DNA from: Zeus faber
Lineage: Eukaryota > Chordata > Actinopteri > Zeiformes > Zeidae
Assembly (NCBI GenBank): GCA_960531495.1
Contig: OY482853.1
Location: 4,363,065 to 4,427,064, forward strand
Reading direction: 5' to 3'
Length of the DNA: 64,000 bases
The translations under genes were made by a program, and so were the position numbers. Each line of letters starts with the position of its first letter. Position 1 is the stretch's first letter. The notes beneath the pieces were generated by a model. That model was not told the origin of the DNA. It saw only the letters and a program-made list of their open reading frames with translations, and searched no databases. Shown piece by piece: positions 1 to 10,978 of this stretch.

Positions 1-3000
1 GCTTGATTTGCACAAGTGACACCTTGTTTGGAAGCTCTTATTCTCCACTTTCAAATGATGCGGAAAAAAGACGCCAAATGACCCTAAAGTATGCGGTGGG
101 TCACATATTAGATCTGCAAGGCCTCAATTAAAAGTTTGTTCCCATTTTTTGTGTGATCCGCATGCAGCGGATTAACATTACCGACAATACACAATCTTTT
201 TTAAAATAATGACATTTCCATGTCTCCATGTCTGTGCATCCAACAACAGAACACGTCCCATGCTTTGCTCTTAGCTTAGCTCAAGACGTGGGTGGAGTTA
301 CTCAGACGGGGGCGGTCCTAATTCTACTAAGGCCCAATGTGACGTAGGGTTGGGAGACCAATCTGAACGGCTCGTTCCATGACATGTTTTCAGAAATAGA
401 TGGCTCTCAATTAACTGACTGGGATGTCTTATTTCACAGTGTTTGCGTTAGTCGTTCCATCAGAGACCCAAATGGATGTGCACAAGCACTGAAAAAGTGA
501 GTTTTTCATGATAGGTTTGAGACTTCATAGTTTGCAGATATTGAGCCTGATGGCACTCTTAGGCACGCAGGCTAAAATGATGGTGACCGTTAAAGATTTT
601 ATCAGATGTTTAACATTTTAAAGAATTAATTTTATGGATTATACTGTGAGTGAACATATCCAGATATACAGAGTATTTACGGATTACATTACGAGTACCC
701 AAATAACTTCTTTAATTAGACTGATGGATTTTTCTGAACATACGTCTTGTATATTCGTTCATGTTAGATGTTATCACCCACACACATCAGTCTCCATGAC
801 GATGACCGTTGTCATGGGGTTTGAGAAAATTTGTTTCTATGGTATTTTAATGGAACCGAGCAAACAGCATTGAATCATCGATACAACATCAGAAAGTGTG
901 GTGACAGCCAATGCCAAAATAGCTAAGTCTTCAATGCTAGAGACAACTAAAGGTGTGAACAGAGTAAATATGTCATGTAATTTTATTTTAAATCTAGGCA
1001 GATGATTGACACTATTATACACAGACCACCATTACTATAATAAGGAACACACAGCCATACCTTACAAGATAAACTAATTTTATACAAAAAGGCAGGAAAA
1101 ATTAATATTACATGTATAATGTATGTATGCATGTATAAAAAATTATTAAAAAAAAAAAAAAATGTAATCCACCTTTGAGAGTGGCTGGCCATTTCTGTGA
1201 CCATCACTACAATGAATATTCATTGTAGTGGTTTTTGCCCTTTGGGCAAGTGGCTGAAATGCTTTACTTGCCCGATGAATGTCTGAAATGGAAGGCCTAT
1301 TAAAAAATAAATAAAACCCTAAGAGATTTTGGACAATTATTCTTATTTATTATCACATAAAAACATACAATTAACATTTAACAATCACAATAAATAAGGT
1401 ATATATCGACAGTATAGTATATATACAGATTGGGGGATCGTTTCTATTTTCATATCGTCCGATCGTGGCTCAAGATGGGGACGGCGGGAGTGAGAGGGGG
1501 CTGGAGGATTTATGTCACAGCACGCCACATGGACGATGTGGAAAGAAATATATTTTTGTTTTTTATTAAATAATTTATTCTGTGCTTAGCATTTTTCTAA
1601 CTATTACTGACGTTAGAATTCAATTGTGATTTAAGATTTTGAATAATCATCTTGAGTGTGGTTCACCGTCTAGCGGAGCTTTTAAATAATCAAACCTTTA
1701 AGCTTTCTGCAAACAATACAGTTAAAGTTACTAGAATAAACATTTATAAAAGAGTGTGAAGATTTAATTTCAAATATTTTAACATTGAAAAAAATTGATT
1801 TAATAGCAATGTCTCCTCTATTCAAACGACGGCTCCCTTTTAAAAGTCTTTGCGTCTATGCTTGGTGCCATACCATCATATTCCGTTTAACATTATCATA
1901 TCTTTAATGTCACAATCCAAATCGTATCCATAACGTAAACTACTCTTACCGAGCGTGAAGTTTTGGTGAGCAGGCACATGGACAACGGAGATGCGGGACG
2001 TCAGATTTAAAATTCCCTTGTGCTGTTTAACGGGGCTCAGCGGACGGACATGCCGCTCCACTCTGTGAATTATTTGAAGAAATAATTCCCTCTGAGCACA
2101 ATTTGAATTAGTGCTGGGCAATAAAATGATAATGATAAATATCGGCTTATGTTTTTCCTCGGGGTCGAAATGAAATCGATTGTTTAGATAAAAAAAATCC
2201 TCAGATTCGTTCATTTCAGCATTCGGCAAGTTGCAACGCGAAGCCAATCCATTTGGACGAGCAAAGCTGAGCTTTCACCTCTGACCAATCACCTTTGTCG
2301 ATATAGAAATAAGCCCCACCCCCTCCCTTATGGACAGGTTGTGCTTGTAAACACAGTCAACACAGAGAACTCTGAGGAGAAGCAGAAAGATGCTGTGTCG
2401 TTGGGACACATACTGTACATAGTTTGGTGTTTTTTTGAATATTTAAATGCTGACCCAAAGCAGACGCTAAATATTCATTGTGTAAAATATGTCGACGAGA
2501 CGTCCCGACGAAGACGGACAGCACCACAAATGTATTAATTATTTAGACCTACTTGCCATATTTATAATATTATTATTATTATATTTTGTTTTGGATTCGA
2601 TCCAAATGTAATTTTAGTGAAAAGTTCAATAAAGCGACTGCACTTGTTACTTATTGTTCACAAACAGAAATTATTGGATTTTTATTGAATTTTCAATAAA
2701 AAATATTATACATCTACATGCCTTGATGATGTCATTTTTTATAACGCCTGCCTATCAATTGCTTTTAGCTCAATAAACACAGATAATATTTGACCGGAAT
2801 CTCTACCATTTGTCCAGGAAATTAGAATCTCCTGGGACACGTTGACCGGCAGAATTTTTTTTCTCACAGAAACTCTGCTGTTGGTACCCTCTTCTGCCCT
2901 CTCAAGTGGACATATTGTAAAATATGTCATATTATTGAAAAATTATTAACATTATAATAATTACAATTATTAGAACACACAATCTGCGAGTTCCGGCGTG

Positions 3001-3330
3001 GGCTCGACATTTGAGATCACATTTATTTTTTTACTTGCCCAATCGGAGAACAGCATGAGACATTCCACTGGCCCTACAAAAAATCCACTTGTCCCGGACA
3101 AGCCTTGATGTCGAGGATGCAATCCATTTTCTACAATTTTCGACCCATCATGTAATTCTGTTTAATGCCAGTGTGGTTTTACACAGCGCGTCATTACATC
3201 ATGTGCATAATATATGTGACCCACCGCAGATTTTAGGTCCTTTTGGGGCCGTTTCACTTTCTTTCCACGTCATTTGAGAGTGGAGAATCGGAGCTTCAAA
3301 ACAAGGTGACACTTGTGCGAATCAAGCAAA
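1..3330. repeat. transposon-derived block flanked by inverted 105-bp modules
   Basis: The module at 1-107 (gcttgatttgcacaagtgac ... gcggtgggtcacat) recurs inverted at about 3215-3330, and a third copy lies at 27258-27366. The similarity seems to continue outward past gcttgatt in the second and third copies. The pair may therefore be either terminal inverted repeats of one 3.3-kb element or two separate elements in opposite orientation; the left edge of the window hides the answer. The interior holds a copy of another dispersed repeat (about 300-515) and no credible transposase frame. Confidence 0.6.
300..515 (-). mobile_element. non-autonomous repeat, acctattatgaaaaactcac family
   Basis: Read on the minus strand this starts acctatcatgaaaaactcac and continues with ttgggtctctgatg. 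It is the same family as 41078-41255 on the plus strand (ggggacctattatgaaaaac). The end sequence resembles widespread teleost non-autonomous DNA elements. I cannot assign the superfamily. Confidence 0.6.
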
Positions 3331-3404
3331 TACTTTTAAAGCTATGAGGCTGCGGAAAATGGTGTTTCCGCCATAATCACCCTCAAAGTTTCTGGCTCCG
3401 CGTC

Positions 3405-3606
3405 TTTTTCTACGGAAGTGACGTCAGCTTTTCTTATTCGCTTGTTACGCCGCCACGTAAGATTTAAAGGTCGAACTCTATCAAAACGGTTTCACATTGT
3501 GACTTCACATCACATGGAATATGGGGGAATTATCTTCAGCCGGACGCTCGCATTAAAGGAAACAATAGATCAGCGTTGTTCAGCGCTGTTCAGCGTCTCG
3601 GTAAGT
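3405..3606 (+). promoter_or_regulatory. candidate ETS/CRE promoter-like segment
   Basis: CGGAAGTGACGTCA at 3413-3426 is a composite ETS plus cAMP-response-element site, typical of TATA-less promoters. About 175 bp downstream on the same strand lies a consensus 5' splice site, ctcg followed by gtaagt, at 3601. The segment could therefore start an antisense non-coding transcript within arhgap42 intron 2, or be a promoter carried by the adjacent transposon. No coding potential is seen. Confidence 0.3.
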
Positions 3607-3639
3607 GAACTGTGTTTCCCCGTGTAATCTATCGGGAAT

Positions 3640-4640
3640 ATTTAACTCCACGGTTTAACATTTATCTACTATTTATAAATCAAACTCCGCTTTGAAAATA
3701 TGTTGAGATAAAAAAAAAACACAAAGGAACACAAATCTGGAAAAATCTAATTTTCAACTTATTTGGCTGCTCCTGGCGATGTTAGAAATGCGCAACAACG
3801 CGCGTTTTGCTGCGGTGGGACATATATCGCCATTATGAGCTGGAGTAGATTTTAACCCTGTCTTCCACAAGCGCTCGACTCTGCAAATAAAATGCCACTG
3901 CCGTTCTCCGCTCGTGATAGATAGATAAGTGAAGCACGGTCAGTCCCTCATACATCAAATTTTAAAAGTACAATCTCTCCAGAACAATATGGCGCTGAGG
4001 GTAACTATGCCTGGAGGCCACGATAATGAGAACCGCGGCGCTTCTGAATGGAGCTCTCACTCAAAATGAGGAGGATGGGTGTGTATTAAATCATTTAAAA
4101 TCATAAGTGTATTTTCCCAACAATACAAACAAAGCAACTGGGGCTCTTTCATTTTTAAATTAAAATACCCTTGTAGCTTTTTTTTTTTTTTTTTTTTTTT
4201 TTTAAGGTTTTCTGTCACTTTGTGGCCTGTAAAGTCTAATCTGTTAGTTTGATATCGCTGAGGAATTCCATGACGGTAAAGTCAAACCTTAAATCTTAAA
4301 TATCAAACTACACCACTAAAGGCTAAATGTGTCTTAAACACTATATTGTACGTAATACTATAGACTGGGTGTTCTGTGTCGATTTGGTAAAAAAATAAAA
4401 AACATTTTAAAGACTGCTGGAGCATAGGTGAAGAAATGGAGCCACCTTGCTGTTATTTCTGTTTTGTCTGCGTATTTACATATGTGCGTGCGCATGTGTA
4501 TATATCTGCAATGAAAAAATATTTGTTTGGATTCAAATTGAGGAGAATATTACATGAAGCTGTCAAGTAGCAACTACTTGATACCACTTGTCTGTGCACC
4601 GTTACTGTGCATGTTGCATTCAAAGAGCCCCTGATTAAAA
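3640..4640. other. intron 2 sequence, nothing recognised
   Basis: AT-rich intronic DNA with a 24-bp poly-T run near 4180-4203. A weak echo of the gcggtggg-acatat module end lies at about 3811-3826. No gene or complete repeat was identified. Confidence 0.4.
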
Positions 4641-5638
4641 ACCTCCCAAATTAGTTCTACGGTGGCGTTATGCAGCTGATAAAGTGCTCGCTGGCAGACG
4701 CCCGTGGCCACGTCTTCTGAGCGGATGCTGCCACAAATAAAAACACGATGCACTGTAACTACCAGACCAAATGGAGAGCAGGTGGGCAGCTGAACGTCCA
4801 GCGGCTCTTTTGATCCGAGGCCGGGAAGAAAGGAAAAGCTTCAAATTAAAGTGCGATGCTTCCTAATGAGGCTCCGTTTCGACTTTGGGATTTTTTCGAT
4901 GAGTGTAATGTCTTGGTGACGGCTCCGCCCATCTGGCGGCTTCTGAAGCTCGCGTGTGAAAATTGGGTGTGCACAAATTACCAAGTCATCTGTGCATGGT
5001 CCTAATGTGGAGGAGGTTCAGAGGCCACACAGATGGACGGTGATTCAGCGGGCCACGGCGCAGCGTGAACGACTCAGACTGGGGATAATGAGCAAAAAGA
5101 AAAAAGAAGTATAAGAAGAGGAAGATGAGCGGGCCAGACCAGGAGGCCTGCCCATTAGGGCCGGAGGAGCGCTCCACATCTGCTTTCATATTCCTGTCGG
5201 AGGCTCGGAGGTTGGCACCTCCATTAATCACTGACTCTGATCACAATTAGTCTCTTTGATCTTTTAAAAGGGATGAAAAGAGATGCAGTGGAAGCATCAT
5301 AAGTAAATCAATAGCATTAATTATACATGCAATGCAGATCTATAGTCTTGGAGACCAATCCTTTTAAATGGCATTAGCATGATTCACTCTGTCAAAACAC
5401 TTCCCAATGAGCCTGGCAAAGCCCTTTTTTCCTTAAACATCATCTTATTGATGCAGTGTTGGCTACAATATAATACCGGCCACACAGGATTATGGCTATC
5501 TGTTCATGGGCCAGGAGTCCATTTGGGACCTTCAGTAATATCTAATGACCAGAGCCAATCGCATTAAAGGACCCCTGCAACCACCTCCCACCCAGGAGAC
5601 TGCTTAGGGAAATACCATTGAAAGGTCATCAGTGAGGT
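4640..5638. other. non-repetitive intron 2 block near exon 2
   Basis: No similarity to any other part of the window. It has mixed composition and several TAAT homeodomain-type cores (cattaattatacatgcaatg near 5320). This is the kind of texture seen in conserved non-coding elements, but conservation cannot be judged here. Confidence 0.3.
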
Positions 5639-5668
5639 TAGCGTCCAGCTAATTGGCAAATGGCAGAG

Positions 5669-5698
5669 ACAGAGAGAGAGAGAGAGAGAGAAAGAGAA
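5669..5698. repeat. short (GA)n tract downstream of exon 2
   Basis: GA run interrupted by AA, within intron 2 and about 40-70 bp past the exon 2 donor. With the tract at 5838-5900 it brackets the 96-bp exon with CU-rich RNA on both sides. Confidence 0.85.
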
Positions 5699-5738
5699 AG
5701 ACCCTGGAGGCCCTGCAATTGATGGGAGCTGGACTTAC

Positions 5739-5834
5739 CGATGTTCACTTCGTCGTCTGTTTCTGCGTCTCCTATGCACTCGAACTGGAACTCCTGCAGG
5801 GACTGGGAAAACTTCTGGACCGCAGCAGAGAGGT
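5739..5834 (-). CDS. arhgap42: ARHGAP42/GRAF3-like RhoGAP, coding exon 2
   Basis: Internal coding exon of 96 bp on the minus strand. After completing the Asn codon split from exon 1, it reads [19 protein letters not shown] and then [20 protein letters not shown](E/D)[14 protein letters not shown] is a GRAF3 signature within the BAR domain (membrane curvature binding and dimerisation). The acceptor is cctcag preceded by a pure CT microsatellite. The exon ends ATC G followed by gtaagt, a phase-1 donor that fits the usual Ala codon at this junction. Both the sequence and the phase match exon 1 at 59822-59975, which makes a chance match very unlikely. Later exons (rest of BAR, PH, RhoGAP, SH3) lie to the left of the window. 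An open frame continues past both splice sites into the flanking GA tracts, but that is only because the repeat lacks stops. Confidence 0.92.
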
Positions 5835-5836
5835 CT

Positions 5837-5837
<1 letters not shown>

Positions 5838-5900
<63 letters not shown>
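5838..5900. repeat. (GA)n microsatellite at exon 2 acceptor
   Basis: About 62 bp of almost pure GA on the plus strand. On the gene strand it is (CT)n and runs directly into cctcag, so the repeat itself is the polypyrimidine tract of the exon 2 splice acceptor. Confidence 0.95.
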
Positions 5901-5902
<2 letters not shown>

Positions 5903-5964
5903 GGGCCTAAGAAAGAAAAGTAGTACAGTACAACCAAATTGCTCGTGGAAATTACCCCTGAAAG

Positions 5965-6425
5965 TGCCTGGTTTCATGAGCCTTATTCAGTGGAAAGTAC
6001 AAGTGCAAAGTTCCCCCCTGCCTTACTAAGTGGACAGTAGATGTACAAAGTGTCTGGTTTCAGAGCTTTACTGGCTGGACAGTGCCTCCTTGGAGACTTC
6101 ATTTGTAGATATATAAAATGGGTTCTAATGGACTATTGAACACAGAAGACCTGTCAACTGAGTGGACAGTACCTCTACAAAGTACCTGGTTTCATGGGCC
6201 GTACTAAGTGGACGGTACTTCTACAAAGTGCCTGGTTTCATGGGCCGTACTGAGTGGACGGTACCTCTACAAAGTACCTGGTTTCATTGGCAGTACTGGG
6301 TACACGGTACCTCTACAAAGTACCTGGTTTCATGGACCTAACGGTACCTGTACATAGTGTTTCGTTTCATGGACCTTACCAAGTGGATAGTACCTCTACA
6401 AAGTACCTAGTATCATGGACCTTCA
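5965..6425. repeat. 46-bp minisatellite in intron 1
   Basis: Diverged tandem copies of a 46-bp unit built on ctggtttcatgggcc, agtggacggtac and ctctacaaag. The cores at 6187, 6233, 6279 and 6325 are exactly 46 bp apart; outer copies toward 5965 and 6425 are degenerate. The array lies about 130 bp upstream of exon 2 on the gene strand. Confidence 0.85.
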
Positions 6426-6539
6426 AAACGTACTCTGTGATTAAAGAAATTCAAAGTAATTTCAAACCCAAGGCTTTCAAAATAAAGAGCAGAAACCTGA
6501 GCTCAAGCAGATAAAGGACTATTATTAGAACTGCATAAT

Positions 6540-6790
6540 GTCCCCATTTCGCATGGTGTCGTTCCATACGCACTTATTTTTTTTCCATAAGGAGATGTAA
6601 AATAAAATAAAAACCCATTGTTTCTGCACCCCATCGCATTGTCGCTACCATCGGAGAGGGAGACAGGTGTGCAAAATCTGCAGTGATTCCTCTGCGCCTG
6701 CCCCTCCCCCCTCCGGATGGGGCCCTAGGCGGCCTCCTATCTGGCTTATAGCAGAGCCGGCTCTGGACAGCACATTTGGTTTGATTTTTG
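6540..6790 (+). mobile_element. dispersed repeat 'X', partial copy
   Basis: cgttccatacgcactta ... ccataaggagatgtaaaata and ggagagggagacaggtg match 16010-16160 in order, with considerable divergence. Confidence 0.5.
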
Positions 6791-7276
6791 GAAAAAAAAA
6801 AAAAAAAGTTTATTAATTGCAGCCTTTGCAATTTGAAAATTGCATTCTATTAAACTGTGATTTCCGTTTGAGTTTGATTAATCATTCAGCCCTAGACACC
6901 ATGTTCTGTGTAGTGTTCTGGGTCATACAAGCTGACTATTTGCCATATTGGTAAATGTATTTACATTTTTTAAGGAATCCAACGTCTCCTTCAGGGAGAG
7001 GTCAGAGAGACTGCAAGTCAGAGCTTTTACCTTCTAGTGAAGTTACGTCATGGCTATAAACATGGGCGGAACACATTCAATTCCGTTTGACTGATTGCCA
7101 TACTTTTTACAATTCATCCTTGTGTTATTATGTTTCAAATCTGTCCGCTCAAATTGAAATGGAAAGGATTTCTACTGAAAAATAAATGCAGAAGAGGATA
7201 ATTAGAACTCAAGACAGCTGTGGATTTCTTCACGGCCATAAAAAATAAAAACTTACAACTTACAACCAATTGCGCG

Positions 7277-7410
<134 letters not shown>

Positions 7411-7587
7411 TTTCCAATTACAGAGTATAACTGACGGGTCTGTAATCACAGCACTCTGCTTCACAGTTTCAGCCCTTTTTTCCGTCGTGTAATTGAATAT
7501 ATAGTAGAACACGCTTATCTGGAGCCCAAGGGAATTATGAAATGAGACTGAAATGTTCAATTGTTTATATCCATGTATAGTATGTAT

Positions 7588-7605
7588 GTACACGTGCACG
7601 TGTAC
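7588..7605. other. 18-bp E-box palindrome
   Basis: gtacacgtgcacgtgtac is a perfect palindrome with two CACGTG cores, and a third core follows at 7611. It sits in a GTAC/GTAT-rich simple sequence, so its origin may be repeat slippage. Confidence 0.5.
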
Positions 7606-8224
7606 ATGTACACGTGGGTATATGCACCCATGTTCACGCTAAATATTATTTTTTGATTCGTATATAAGTTCGTCTGCAGTGTTGAGTGACTCATGATGAA
7701 CTTTAAATAAACTCGACTGGATTTGAATGAAACATGAAATATCTACATCACAACTTTTATTAAAAATCAATACTAGTGATTTATTTAACCGCCAGAGAGA
7801 AAAAAACAAGTGATATCCGACACCATTATCTCCCAGTATGGGCATTAACATAAAATCAATACATTCAACTTTGACAGAAACATACTAACACCCCCATAAA
7901 GCGACTGTAACATCATGGGGAGACCATGTTTTGTTTTTGTAAATATGCATCCAACAATAGAAAGATATGCATTGCAGTCTGGTTACTGAAAGAAAATGCT
8001 TGTTTGTTTTATTGTAATTTTAGAAACAACTACCAATGTTAGACAGTCAAAAACAACAAGAAATAGACATTTAAATGCTGGGAGTCTCTTCCTCCAACCT
8101 CAGATAACAATCTGTAGATTAGGTCTATTATATGATTATTTTGGAGAACATACGCAAATGTATAAATAAGTCTGATTGTAATGGTCATAAATTCTTGATT
8201 ATGTTTTTAAAGACAACATAAGAG

Positions 8225-8478
8225 ATTGCTTATGTTTAGGTTATTTTTTCTGGTTTATTGTTAATTTGGTTAATTTAATTGTTAGGTTTATTATGTATTT
8301 CCAAATGTTTCTATATTCTAGTTAATTATTAGGTCTATTGCATATTGCCATTAAAATTTTTCTACGTTTATTCTTATTTCTTTATTATTAATATTGCCTA
8401 TTTTTAATTTGAGCTACTATAACACTACAATTTCCCTCCGGGGATGAATAAAGTATAAATTTATTATCATTATCAATA
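8225..8478 (+). mobile_element. LINE 3' end fragment (L2/Rex1-type)
   Basis: AT-rich 3'UTR ending cactacaatttccctccgg then gatgaataaagtata, a hallmark of fish CR1-superfamily LINE tails. No coding part is left. Confidence 0.65.
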
Positions 8479-9399
8479 CACATCTACCCCCCCCCCCCGC
8501 TTTGGTTAAATAAGAACATATGATGTGAGGTGAATGTCACCATTCTTTACATAGAGAAACAGATTTTCATAATATAACACAATCTATTATTAAAAGGCAG
8601 AAAAAAGCGAGACAAGCAAGCAGCTTCCAGCCTCCACAGTTGGAAATCCTCGAAACAAAAGAAACATTTTGGCTTTTTTTCCTGCTTTTCTCGGCATTGG
8701 CACCACCGCTGCCAGCACCAACACTCTCTCACTTCCCACCCACGATGACAAATTAGATAACAAATAGAAAAACTTCACAAACAAGAAAAATTGAAATTGC
8801 ACTTTGAGAATAATAACACGGAAAAAAACTAAAACCTGCGGAATCAAATGCTTTGTCTTTGGTTTCACGCAGAAGTGGAAATAAAACGTCATCTGTCAAG
8901 CTCACAATTAAAGCCAGTTTGAGTTCATACAAACAGTACAATAAGGGTTGACAATCGATAATTAATAATATAATTATAATTCCCTTTTTTGTTCATTTCA
9001 GGCCATTATTACAGTATGTCTATAATAGTATACTACAGGGCATTTATGATAGACATAACTTTAATAAACAAAGAGATCTTATTCAAAGAAATTACAATAA
9101 CCAGAATAAAGACTGAATTATCGCCAAAACGGACCAGATTCCTGTCATTCCCCATTCAGAGAACAAGGTCTAGTTTTCTTATCCGTTCAAAAACCATCAC
9201 TTTTCATCCATCCATCCACTTAATACCTCATGTATGTTCCTCTACAGTGCTTCCAAACGTTTTTCTTCCACAGCACCATTTATCCAATGAAATAACAACA
9301 CAGTGACAACACTCTCCTTTTAACCACTCAAAACAACAGAAAAACAAGCTGCTTATCATCATGGCCTTCCAATAGTTAGAGACGCAAGAATCACAAACA

Positions 9400-9795
9400 A
9401 TTCATTTATAGCGAACTAATCTTTTAAATGACTCGGGAATCTGGAGTCAAAAGAGTGAATTTCACAAACTGAAAATAGTTTCTGAACTAAATAAAAGTCC
9501 AAGGTGAAAAAGGTTCAATTTATATTTAATATAAGACTATATATTTAATATTAGACTCTTTGCATTCCACTGAAATAAATCATTTTGACAGAAATTAATG
9601 ATTCTTGTGAGAATTCCATTCACAACTCAGAGACCAACCGACTCTTCTGACTCGTTCATCATTCAGGAAGTGGTCCCTCGCTCACCGTGCGTTACACCAA
9701 ACCAACCAAGAAGAGGCGGAAAAATCGGATGATTCTTTTTCCACGGAGTGACTTGTCAAGTACCGAAAAAAAGAGAGTCAAACTTTTTAAATCTG
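9400..9795 (+). mobile_element. dispersed repeat 'Y' copy
   Basis: Blocks gcattccactgaaataaat, ccattcacaactc, cctcgctcaccgtgcg and accaaccaagaa recur at 25855-26105. The left part (gggaatctggagtcaaaa) recurs at 22940-22970, on the other side of a LINE. No coding potential. Confidence 0.6.
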
Positions 9796-10571
9796 TGGAT
9801 AGTCCTTACTCTGAGTGAAAACTTATTCTGCGGGCGCTGCTATTCTGACTGATGAATAAGTACACCTCTGCAATTTTGATATTGCAACACAAGAGTTTAT
9901 TTCTATTATTGTATTTTTTTCAAGTGGAATTTGAAACATTGAACAAATGTGGACAATAAGACGCTGGAGCATCCTACCTGCTGTGTGCACAACTCTTGCT
10001 CTGCTGCACTAATTTTAATAACTTTAGTGTACAGCTTTGGCCAACCTAACGTCATAAACTCGGAGTTCTCGTAAATTCATGTACGCTGAATTTTGTGAAT
10101 AAAAATGTACACAACGTGTAAACTCCATGTTTCCATAAAAGCATTTTAGGTGCATTACATTGTGTAAAAAGTTGGATGGAAATGGGAAAAAAATCAACAA
10201 AACTCATCGTTAAAAGGTTTCACGCACGCTCGCTCACGATGCAACAAATATGTAATGGAAACTGGAAAGGCATCTGACAAACACATAACTCTACACTGTC
10301 ATTATTGAAATTGAGCAAAAAAGGCCTTTGAATTATGTCTATAAATTATCTACAGCGCAACCTTTCCAAGAAATGTTGAACGCACAATGGCATTTGACTT
10401 TCCACTGAATACAGGTACTACTCACTTAACGACCGAGTGCCGCTCCTTAGACCAGGTCGTTAAGAGAATTGGTCGATAAGAGATATTACAAAATATACTC
10501 AACAAGAACCTCATAACACTACGGTCTAGGCAGCAAATTGCTTGGTTTCCATGTTTATTTCCATCCCCCAC

Positions 10572-10978
10572 ACTTTAACTTCATGTTTGTGTAGATATTT
10601 AATTCAAAAAAGATAAGTGCACTGATGAAAATTTGTGCTCTATTTTTCAATTTCCAAAACCGGGTAAATAAATATATAGTTCAAATTTGTATCTAACCAT
10701 GACAATTGTGGCGTGAAACGATTTGAACGGTTCGAACAATTTCAAAATGATCAGTTCAGAAAATTGTGTTTGTGTAGCTATTAAGTATGTGTAGATATAT
10801 AGTAAAAAAAAAAAAAGCTTACTGATTGAATAATTTTTCTATTTGTTGCAAAATTTCCAAAATTGGGTAAAAATTTTCATAAATTTGGATGGAAATATGC
10901 AATTGTGGAGTGTAATGAATTGAACAGTTGAAACGATAAAAACAAAAAAAAAGATCAGTTTAAATAATCCCAATCACT
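10572..10978. repeat. tandem duplication of about 200 bp
   Basis: Two diverged consecutive copies (about 10572-10765 and 10766-10978) share gtttgtgtag, ccaaaaccgggtaaat, caattgtggcgtg, tgaacggttcgaac and gatcagtt in order. A shorter echo occurs at 17290-17345. Origin unknown. Confidence 0.55.

Larger units (their letters stand above)
1..5738 (-). other. arhgap42: intron 2 of arhgap42 (partial)
   Basis: Sequence downstream of the exon 2 donor (gtaagt, 5738 going down). It runs off the left edge of the window without another recognisable exon. The first 3.3 kb is transposon-derived, and about 4640-5640 looks non-repetitive. Confidence 0.8.

Noticed and set aside
5638-5937. Extended coding frame either side of exon 2 with Ser-Leu runs
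   Set aside because: The extensions are (CT)n microsatellite read in frame. Conserved residues stop exactly at the splice sites.
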